Source: Blastocatellia bacterium
GTDB lineage: Bacteria; Acidobacteriota; Blastocatellia; Pyrinomonadales; Pyrinomonadaceae
Reading direction: 5' to 3'
DNA: 10,327 bases
Assembly: GCA_013695495.1 (NCBI GenBank)
Contig: JACDAK010000052.1
Location: 1 to 10,327 of the forward strand
The notes below the pieces were generated by a model that did no database searches, was not told where the DNA came from, and worked only from the letters and a program-made list of their open reading frames with translations. Below are positions 1-5,569 of this stretch, piece after piece. Each line of letters starts with the position of its first letter. The first letter of the stretch is position 1. A program made the translations under genes and the position numbers.

Positions 1-1
1 C

Positions 2-226
2 ATTTGCGATGCCGAAGGGTTTAGGCAGAATCGGAAGGCGGAGCTTCAGGCAATGGCGCGCTTCGCGGGCGATCAGGTTCGAAAACACGGCCGTCCCTTC
101 ACGTTCGGCGTTCTTAATTCGACGGAACGAAGGATCATACATGTGACTTTGAAGGCCGAGGAAGACTTGGCGACGGAATCGGTAGGGACCGGCCGCGAGC
201 GTCGACTGCAGGTGTCACTTAAGTAG
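2..226 (+). CDS. jag: RNA-binding protein Jag/KhpB, C-terminal R3H domain (5' partial)
   Basis: This is the tail of an open frame that enters from the left edge; 74 codons are visible, ending at TAG 224-226. The translation begins ICDAEGFRQNRKAELQ and carries ERRIIH, an R-x3-H signature (Arg43, His47 of the visible part), followed by a TES...GxGxxRR-like end. This matches the R3H domain that closes Jag (KhpB, SpoIIIJ-associated) proteins, which bind RNA in the cytoplasm, usually with KhpA. The N-terminal Jag and KH domains would lie upstream of the window. The gene is followed after 15 bp by mnmE, the usual neighbour in the rpmH-rnpA-yidC-jag-mnmE cluster, which supports the call. The identification of the domain is strong; the symbol depends on the unseen N-terminus. 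Confidence 0.85.
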   Translation: MCDAEGFRQNRKAELQAMARFAGDQVRKHGRPFTFGVLNSTERRIIHVTLKAEEDLATESVGTGRERRLQVSLK

Positions 227-241
227 ATTGCAGCTGGTGTT

Positions 242-1615
242 ATGGCCGCTACGATAGTTGCATTGGCTACGCCGCAGGGCCGAAGCGGCATAGGCGTCAT
301 CAGATTGAGCGGTGATGATTCTGTTAAGATCGCTGCGGCGCTCATCGGCTTAAACGAGCCAGATCTCACTCCTAGACAAGCAAGCCTTTACAATCTGAAA
401 GATCCTGTGACCGGCGAGACGCTCGATTCGGCATTGGTCACGTATTTCCGCGCTCCGAATTCGTTCACGGGAGAAGACGTCGTGGAAATCAGTTGTCACG
501 GCTCGCCTGTGATCCTTCGCGAGGTCGTTGACGTTTGCCTTGCGGAGGGTGCGCGGTTGGCGGAGCCGGGCGAATTCAGCTTGCGGGCTTTGGGCAATGG
601 GAGGATAAACCTGGCGGAGGCAGAGGCGATCCGGGACCTTATAGATTCGCAGACAGCTGCGGCTGCGAGGCAGGCAGTACGGCAAATGCATGGCGAATTT
701 TCGGCTCGACTGCAGCCGATAACGGATGCGTTGCTGGACATTATTGTGATCTTGGAGTCTGCGTTGGAATTTGTGGAGGACGATCTGCCAGAGGCGCAGG
801 CTGACAAAGTCCGGGCCGGCATGGTCGGAGTTTCGGACGCCATCCGCCGGATCTCTGCGACGTTCAAGGCCGGAAAACTGATCCGCGAAGGCATCAGTGT
901 TGCACTTGTGGGCCGACCGAACGTTGGAAAGTCGAGCCTTTTTAACTATCTACTCGGTTCAGACCGGGCGATCGTAACAGAGATCGCAGGTACCACGCGT
1001 GACCAACTTCGCGAACGGTTAGTCGTAAATGATATTCCGATCTCTCTGATCGACACGGCAGGTTTGCGGGAAACAGTTGATACGGTTGAGAGCATCGGCG
1101 TTGAGCGATCGAGAAAAACGATGGCGGACGCTGATATTGTTGTCGTGATCGTCGATGCGTCGGTCGATCTAGAGAATGAAGACATCGAAATAATCCGCAG
1201 TGTGAAAGATGTGACCCATCTGATCGTCGCGAACAAGATGGATATTGCTCCCGTGGACGCCACTCGCAAGATCGGGGCACTGATCGGGGAGTTGACAAAG
1301 TCGGAGTTGATCCTTATTTCCGCGAAAACGGGTCACTCGGTTGACCTATTGAAACGCAATCTAATTGCTCCGTTTTCCCCCGGTGAGGCGCCATCCACAG
1401 GATTCTTAGTTTCAGACGCGAGGCATTATAACCTCCTTGTTCGAGCATCGGCCGAAATCGAAAACTCGATCGAGCTGCTTGATACCCGAGCAAGCGAAGA
1501 ACTCACCTTGATCGGCCTTCACAACGCCCTCCGCTACCTTGGCCAAATAACCGGCGAATCTACCACCGAAGACATGCTCACCAGGATCTTTTCGACATTT
1601 TGTATTGGGAAGTGA
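242..1615 (+). CDS. mnmE: tRNA modification GTPase MnmE
   Basis: A 457-residue protein, the normal MnmE length. With MnmG it makes the 5-(carboxymethyl)aminomethyl group on wobble uridine 34 of certain tRNAs, in the cytoplasm. The N-terminal formyl-THF-binding domain opens with TIVALATPQGRSGIGVIRLSG. The inserted G domain has a P-loop GRPNVGKSS (about 224-232), the G2 stretch TEIAGTTRD (246-254), G3 DTAGL (271-275), G4 NKMD (331-334) and G5 SAK (360-362). The helical domain ends in the canonical FCIGK with the conserved Cys454. All key residues are present and there is no frameshift. The ATG start fits the family N-terminus, although no clear Shine-Dalgarno sequence precedes it (cagctggtgtt). 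It lies 15 bp after jag and is probably cotranscribed with it. Its stop is only 3 bp from the stop of the convergent gene. Confidence 0.97.
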   Translation: MAATIVALATPQGRSGIGVIRLSGDDSVKIAAALIGLNEPDLTPRQASLYNLKDPVTGETLDSALVTYFRAPNSFTGEDVVEISCHGSPVILREVVDVCLAEGARLAEPGEFSLRALGNGRINLAEAEAIRDLIDSQTAAAARQAVRQMHGEFSARLQPITDALLDIIVILESALEFVEDDLPEAQADKVRAGMVGVSDAIRRISATFKAGKLIREGISVALVGRPNVGKSSLFNYLLGSDRAIVTEIAGTTRDQLRERLVVNDIPISLIDTAGLRETVDTVESIGVERSRKTMADADIVVVIVDASVDLENEDIEIIRSVKDVTHLIVANKMDIAPVDATRKIGALIGELTKSELILISAKTGHSVDLLKRNLIAPFSPGEAPSTGFLVSDARHYNLLVRASAEIENSIELLDTRASEELTLIGLHNALRYLGQITGESTTEDMLTRIFSTFCIGK

Positions 1616-1618
1616 GTC

Positions 1619-3136
1619 CTATTTTCGTCGATAAATACGGTACCCCGCATTTTCATACACGACGTCATATTCTTCGGCGAGGAGCTTGGGCAGATATTCG
1701 TACAAGTGGGGTGCGGTAAACTGGGAATGGAGCCAAGATTGTTCCACTGCGCTGTCGTAAACGATATATGCCGGTCGCTTACCGCTATAGTATCCAAAAC
1801 GGCCATCCGCTACGAAATTTTGGGGAAAATCTAACCCGAATCCCAAGTCGGCTCCACCCATAATTAGGTCGTCGCCGCGTGCGTGGTTTTGAAGGTACTC
1901 AATAGTCGGTGAGTAGAGATTGGAATAAGTATTCTTACTTATTCTAAGCAACATTCCTCCAATTTGCAGTGCTGCAAACGCTGCCAATGCGAGGAGAATG
2001 ATCGGCTTCCATCGTGAATCTTTCGACCAAAGAAAAGCGATTGTCGTAGCGACAAAAAAGCCATAGAAGGGGACAAGGTGAACTAGGTAGGGGGTTTCTT
2101 TCTGCCCGTCCAAGAGCGACATTAGTATAAAAAAGATCAAGGCGCTGTACATCGCAGCCCGATATCTCGGACTGGTGCGAACGGACCGAATTAATAACAC
2201 TCCGGCTACGCCGAATAAGTATCCCAGGAGGATCAAGGCTTTTAGTCGGATGGGGCCATCATGGCCGCCTGAATTAGAAAGCAGTCCATAAGCCTGTGGA
2301 TAACGTTTCGTGAACTCAAGAACAAATCCGTAGAGCGGCGATCCAACCCCTTGCATTCGACCCCCCATAAATAGCTGGTCAACAAATTGATCGCGGAAGG
2401 CAATTAAATCTTGCGCAATCCAGACAAGAAAGATTGAGCCCGCAATAACGTATGGAGACGCGCCAACCAGGATGTGTTGTTTGCTTATTCGTTGACGATC
2501 GAGGTAGATGGTAATAAACAGTAACCCGGCAAAATAGAGAATTCCATTGGGGTGCGTAAGGCCCGCCAGGACCACGGCAATTTGGCTAAATGCAACAGCC
2601 TCTACGAGGTTTCGGTTTCGAAGGGTTAGGTATAGCGCTATCCCGCAGAACCCCAGACCAGCTGACATTGCGTCCATCCGGCCTGTGGAGCCTACGTCGA
2701 TCAAAGTATAATCAGCGGCTAGAATTGCAACCGTAAGTATAGCCACATGCTTACTCTGAGAGATTTCCCGCGCAATAAAATACCAGGCAAGGATCAATAC
2801 CATTCCCCAGAATAGCGACACGAGTCGCATCGCAAACAGGTTTGTTCCCAAGACGGCGAATGAACCCGAAACATTAAGAAGAAATAGGGGCATTACCCAG
2901 TACGTTCGCTCGTCAATGCGCGTTAATGGAGAATTTTGGGTCTCCAAGACGGTCGTGCCCAGATATCCCGCATTGACTAAGTTTGACGCAGGGCTGGCAA
3001 ACATTCCTTCGTCAATATGTGGTCTATTTGTAATAGAACTCAAGATGCCGATGCTCAGAAAGCATAAAAGAGCCGCCGGCACGAGGACTCGTGGATTCCT
3101 GATGAGGCTTGGGATTATATGAAGATAGTTTTGCAT
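1619..3136 (-). CDS. Polytopic membrane glycosyltransferase, GT39/ArnT-like
   Basis: A 505-residue integral membrane protein with about ten or more hydrophobic segments (for example near 18-34, 100-122, 131-145, 155-170, 182-210, 224-241, 297-315, 328-342, 355-369, 376-396). After the first segment comes the loop RPHIDEGMFASPASNLV, with the acidic pair Asp42-Glu43 expected in the first periplasmic loop of GT39/PMT/ArnT enzymes, which use polyprenyl-phosphate sugars. GSTGRMDAM (149-157) and GLTHPNG (192-198) also fit that family. A soluble C-terminal part (about 400-505) ends in YENAGYRIYRRK. Substrate and acceptor cannot be read from the sequence. The ATG is preceded only by a weak GCGAG. The gene is divergent from the PEP-CTERM/exosortase genes and convergent with mnmE, so a role in envelope glycosylation with the exosortase locus is a positional inference. 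Confidence 0.8.
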   Translation of the reverse strand: MQNYLHIIPSLIRNPRVLVPAALLCFLSIGILSSITNRPHIDEGMFASPASNLVNAGYLGTTVLETQNSPLTRIDERTYWVMPLFLLNVSGSFAVLGTNLFAMRLVSLFWGMVLILAWYFIAREISQSKHVAILTVAILAADYTLIDVGSTGRMDAMSAGLGFCGIALYLTLRNRNLVEAVAFSQIAVVLAGLTHPNGILYFAGLLFITIYLDRQRISKQHILVGASPYVIAGSIFLVWIAQDLIAFRDQFVDQLFMGGRMQGVGSPLYGFVLEFTKRYPQAYGLLSNSGGHDGPIRLKALILLGYLFGVAGVLLIRSVRTSPRYRAAMYSALIFFILMSLLDGQKETPYLVHLVPFYGFFVATTIAFLWSKDSRWKPIILLALAAFAALQIGGMLLRISKNTYSNLYSPTIEYLQNHARGDDLIMGGADLGFGLDFPQNFVADGRFGYYSGKRPAYIVYDSAVEQSWLHSQFTAPHLYEYLPKLLAEEYDVVYENAGYRIYRRK

Positions 3137-3182
3137 GTCTCGCTTTAGGATGAATATGATCTCGCAAATGTGGAATGTCTAG

Positions 3183-3212
3183 ACTATATTGTTACGATTT
3201 GGAAGTAAACAA
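3183..3212 (-). promoter_or_regulatory. Possible sigma-70-like promoter for the membrane glycosyltransferase
   Basis: Read on the minus strand, TTGTTT (complement of 3207-3212) and TATAGT (complement of 3183-3188) are separated by 18 bp. The -10 matches TATAAT at five of six positions; the -35 matches TTGACA at only three. Transcription would start near 3177, about 40 bp before the ATG at 3136. This is a weak pattern match in AT-rich DNA and is not strongly supported. Confidence 0.3.
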
Positions 3213-3224
3213 CATTTTTCGATG

Positions 3225-3240
3225 TGTAATTTAGATTACA
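3225..3240. promoter_or_regulatory. 16-bp inverted repeat TGTAAT-N4-ATTACA, possible operator
   Basis: TGTAATTTAGATTACA is a perfect 6-bp inverted repeat with a 4-bp spacer, the size and symmetry of a site bound by a dimeric transcription factor. It lies between the divergent genes, upstream of the structured leader. The binding factor is unknown, and an RNA role is unlikely because the stem is short and AT-rich. Confidence 0.4.
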
Positions 3241-3285
3241 GACTGATTATCTTTGCGCTAGTCTACTTAGACATACCGAGTACGA

Positions 3286-3388
3286 CCTGCACCTTCGGCT
3301 CTCGAAGTGTAGGGATTTTGGGCGATTTTCCGATTTGGTCGCTCTGGTCCCGTAAGCATCCCTCACGGATGTCTGGGTACCTGCGGTA
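3286..3388 (+). promoter_or_regulatory. Structured 5' leader: tandem hairpins upstream of the PEP-CTERM gene
   Basis: Four stems follow one another. Hairpin 1 (3286-3313) pairs CCTGCAC...TTCG with CGAA...GTGTAGG around the loop GCTCT: 11 pairs with one G-U and one bulged C. Hairpin 2 (3312-3351) has an outer GGGA/TCCC and an inner GGGCGA/TCGCTC with one G-U. Hairpin 3 (3356-3372) is GCATCC-CTCAC-GGATGT. Hairpin 4 (3378-3388) is a weak TACC-TGC-GGTA. The last stem ends 54 nt before the ATG. The outer base pairs of hairpins 1 and 2 share 3312-3313, so they could compete slightly. I do not recognise a known riboswitch: the conserved core of the c-di-GMP-I (GEMM) class is absent. The structure is by eye, so its function is open. 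Confidence 0.4.
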
Positions 3389-3433
3389 TTTGCCAATAGG
3401 CTTAAGTTCAAAGTTCAGAATCAAGGAGTACAC

Positions 3434-3438
3434 GGAGG
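3434..3438 (+). promoter_or_regulatory. Strong Shine-Dalgarno sequence for the PEP-CTERM gene
   Basis: GGAGG sits 4 nt before the ATG at 3443 and an AAGGAG lies about 10 nt further upstream (3423-3428). This is the strongest ribosome-binding site in the window, it fixes the start codon, and it suggests the small protein is made in quantity compared with its neighbours. Confidence 0.75.
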
Positions 3439-3442
3439 ATAT

Positions 3443-3850
3443 ATGTCGATAAGTAAGTTTCTATTCAGCATCGCGATTGCGCTATGCCTTGTAATGCTCG
3501 CTGCATTTGTTCCAACCACGCACGCTCAGGAAAGAAGTGGCTCAAAGGACGAAAACTCGAAGAAGGGCGCCAGAACAACCCGGGAGCAAATCAACGCCCC
3601 GATCTGTCATCATCCGCCGGGACGACCAGCGAATGACCATTCGAATGACACCGAATTGATGAACGGCCAAGGTCATTATATGCAGAGGGGTCACGAGTCA
3701 GATCACGCATTGCCGTGCGGCGAAGTCGGGGGTCCGAACGCTGTTCCGGAGCCGGTGACTCTTCTGTTGTTCGGGGCCGGTCTGGCCGGCGTGGGCTATG
3801 TTGTCAGGCGTCGTAAAGGTTCGGCAGAGGACATCGAACCGTCAGAATAA
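3443..3850 (+). CDS. Small PEP-CTERM domain protein, exosortase substrate
   Basis: A 135-residue secreted protein. Residues 1-28 form a signal peptide (basic start, hydrophobic 6-23, likely cleavage after THA). Near the C-terminus VPEP (101-104) is followed by a hydrophobic segment (105-121) and RRRK (122-125): the tripartite PEP-CTERM sorting signal recognised by exosortases. The roughly 70-residue mature part is polar and His-rich. It includes ICHHPPGRPANDH (54-66), then HYMQRGHESDH and a second Cys92. This resembles the CHxPPGNP...HxxHGD...C motif I recall from other bacterial surface proteins; that comparison is from memory. An acidic ten-residue tail (GSAEDIEPSE) follows the basic cluster, where most PEP-CTERM proteins stop sooner. 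The exosortase gene is 100 bp downstream, so this is probably its dedicated substrate. The function of the mature protein is unknown. Confidence 0.88.
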   Translation: MSISKFLFSIAIALCLVMLAAFVPTTHAQERSGSKDENSKKGARTTREQINAPICHHPPGRPANDHSNDTELMNGQGHYMQRGHESDHALPCGEVGGPNAVPEPVTLLLFGAGLAGVGYVVRRRKGSAEDIEPSE

Positions 3851-3882
3851 CCTAAACGTCGTTTTAATTTTAGCCGGGCATC

Positions 3883-3918
3883 TAGCTCTATTGCAGATCG
3901 AGATCCGCAATAGAGCTA
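3883..3918. repeat. Perfect 12-bp inverted repeat / hairpin before the exosortase gene
   Basis: TAGCTCTATTGC (3883-3894) and GCAATAGAGCTA (3907-3918) are exact reverse complements around a 12-nt loop; GGG at 3876-3878 and CCC at 3921-3923 could extend the stem across small mismatched bulges. It lies 32 nt before the exosortase ATG. Neither strand has a U-tract after the stem, so it is not a standard intrinsic terminator. It could be an mRNA-processing or stabilising hairpin, an attenuator, or a protein-binding site. Confidence 0.7.
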
Positions 3919-3950
3919 ATCCCGCTTAAACTGCGCTGTATTCGCTGGCT

Positions 3951-5540
3951 ATGAACGTCTTTGAAAAGAATTCTCGTTGGAATTGGAGGCCACTTGTTGT
4001 GAGCGCCGCTCTCATGTTCCTTTATGCCAGTGTTCTGCTTAAGCTGGGTCGTGACTGGCTGACGGACGAAAATTATTCCCACGGCCTCCTCATCCCATTC
4101 GTTATCGCATACATAATTTGGCTGGAATTTGATGACCTTCGGAAAGTTCGAAGAAGTCCGTTTATTCTTTTAGGGGTTGGCCTGATCTGTACCGCATTTT
4201 TAATGCTGGTTGCGGGAACGCTCGGGGCGGAGCTTTACAGTCAGCGAATTTCGTTGCTCGTAATGCTGGCCGGGATCATCGTCTACTGGTTCGGTCCGAC
4301 ACTGTTTAAGAGTCTGATCGTCCCGTTCGTTCTGCTATTCTTGTCCATTCCGATTCCGCAGATCTTATTCAACAAGATCGCATTACCCCTGCAGCTCTGG
4401 GCGTCTAGTCTAGCAGCGAAGGGGGTGTCTCTGTTCGGGATCGACATGACGCGGCGAGGAAATATACTTGAACTCCTCCCGCTTGGCCAGACGAAGATTG
4501 TTCAGCTTGAGGTGGTTGAGGCGTGCAGCGGCATCAGATCGCTCATGACACTTATTGCGCTGGGTTTGATATTAGGTTATCTGACGCGGGACCGTAAGGG
4601 CGCCGGTTTGGGATCTTTGGGCAAGTGGGATCTTTGGCGGATCGCAATTCTGATGGCATCGGCGGTTCCGATAGCGTTGATCACAAATGCGGGACGTGTA
4701 ATGGGAACGGGCATCGCAACATATTACTATGGAGTAAATGCATCGGAAGGGTTTTGGCACGATATCGCGGGTTGGGGCGTCTTCGTTGTGGCCTTCATTT
4801 TGATGTATTTCTTGAACACGGTGCTGAAAAGCATCGGCCCTAGCGATACTGCGATCAGGTCCGACCCGGTTATCGCGAAATCGGGTTCAATTCAGCGTTC
4901 TAAATCTGCCTATCAGACGGCAGCATTGGTTGCAGCACTCGTGACCGGCGGATTCTTCGTGAACTGGTTTGAGAGCCGGGCCGAGGTCGAAGTTGTAAGG
5001 GTACCGCTGATCGAAGTGCCCATCGAGATAGGTAAGTGGGGGCAGACGGGGACCGACCAGCGATTTGACGAGGCATCGGAACGTGTTCTAAATGCAACTG
5101 AATACGTTATGCGGTACTACTATTCCAACGATTCGTACCTAAACTTTTATGTCGGTTACTACGAATCGCAGCGAACGGGTGCGACATATCACAGTCCACT
5201 TAATTGCCTGCCCGGTTCGGGGTGGATAATGAACGAACCGCGGCTGGTTGACATACCGGTCGAAGGGGGCGAAAGCTTCGTGGCAAATCTTTATTCCCTT
5301 CAGAATGGAGAAGACACTCAATTGATGCTTTATTGGTACGAAGGACGAGGACGAAGGACTGCAAATGAGTATTGGGACAAACTTTACTCGGTCTCTGACA
5401 GCTTTATGCTACGGCGATCAGACGGAGCGATGGTGCGGTTGATGGCTCCGGTGGGTGACGACGAAGAGTTTGCGGTGAGTGAATTGGTGGACTTTGCTTC
5501 GGCTTTTGCGGCGGAGTCAGAGCCATACATCCCGCGTTAA
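3951..5540 (+). CDS. Exosortase with fused C-terminal EpsI domain
   Basis: A 529-residue inner-membrane protein that merges two proteins often encoded separately. The N-terminal part (about 15-295) is a polytopic exosortase, a cysteine transpeptidase-like enzyme that cleaves PEP-CTERM sorting signals. Its catalytic set is visible: Cys192 in EACSGIRSL, Arg249 in TNAGRV, and His270 in EGFWHDIAGW. After a linker and another hydrophobic segment (322-338), the C-terminal part (about 345-529) is an EpsI/DUF3485 domain with the hallmark GATYHSPLNCLPGSGW (His414, Cys419). Such fusions are known among exosortases (for example the XrtD type), so the exact subtype is left open; the neighbouring substrate has VPEP. 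An in-frame TAA at 3927-3929 limits the start to ATG 3951 or rare CTGs, yet no Shine-Dalgarno sequence is seen there. It probably heads the operon that continues downstream. Confidence 0.93.
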   Translation: MNVFEKNSRWNWRPLVVSAALMFLYASVLLKLGRDWLTDENYSHGLLIPFVIAYIIWLEFDDLRKVRRSPFILLGVGLICTAFLMLVAGTLGAELYSQRISLLVMLAGIIVYWFGPTLFKSLIVPFVLLFLSIPIPQILFNKIALPLQLWASSLAAKGVSLFGIDMTRRGNILELLPLGQTKIVQLEVVEACSGIRSLMTLIALGLILGYLTRDRKGAGLGSLGKWDLWRIAILMASAVPIALITNAGRVMGTGIATYYYGVNASEGFWHDIAGWGVFVVAFILMYFLNTVLKSIGPSDTAIRSDPVIAKSGSIQRSKSAYQTAALVAALVTGGFFVNWFESRAEVEVVRVPLIEVPIEIGKWGQTGTDQRFDEASERVLNATEYVMRYYYSNDSYLNFYVGYYESQRTGATYHSPLNCLPGSGWIMNEPRLVDIPVEGGESFVANLYSLQNGEDTQLMLYWYEGRGRRTANEYWDKLYSVSDSFMLRRSDGAMVRLMAPVGDDEEFAVSELVDFASAFAAESEPYIPR

Positions 5541-5555
5541 CGACCTGAGATTTGC

Positions 5556-5566
5556 GAGAGGATAGG
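5556..5566 (+). promoter_or_regulatory. Shine-Dalgarno sequence that sets the chain-length gene start
   Basis: GAGAGGATAGG, just upstream of ATG 5570, gives purine-rich pairing at a suitable distance (AGAGG ends 8 nt before the ATG). A TTG at 5552 opens the same frame six codons earlier but lies before this site, so ATG 5570 is preferred. Confidence 0.7.
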
Positions 5567-5569
5567 ATT

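Larger units (their letters stand above)
3137..3442. other. Divergent intergenic region with inverted repeats and structured leader
   Basis: This 306-bp gap separates the minus-strand membrane glycosyltransferase from the plus-strand PEP-CTERM gene, so it should hold both promoters. I see no convincing gene in it: a short TTG-started frame (3189-3452) has no ribosome-binding site and no recognisable product, and it overlaps the next gene. It contains three short inverted repeats (3177-3184, 3225-3240, 3261-3272), one possible sigma-70-like promoter on the minus strand, and a run of RNA hairpins from 3286 to 3388. These are listed separately. Confidence 0.7.

Noticed and set aside
3286..3388. 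c-di-GMP-I (GEMM) riboswitch
   Set aside because: The conserved core sequence and tetraloop/receptor features are not present in the leader.
3137..3442. Sigma-54 promoter expected from known XrtA/PrsK-PrsR-type regulation
   Set aside because: I checked the GG dinucleotides of the plus strand for GG-N10-GC spacing and found none that fits.
3189..3452. 87-codon plus-strand frame in the intergenic region
   Set aside because: It starts with TTG, lacks a ribosome-binding site, overlaps the start of the PEP-CTERM gene, and runs through the hairpin region; no sign of a real product.
3883..3918. Intrinsic transcription terminator after the PEP-CTERM gene
   Set aside because: The stem is strong but no run of T follows on either strand, so I list it as an inverted repeat instead.
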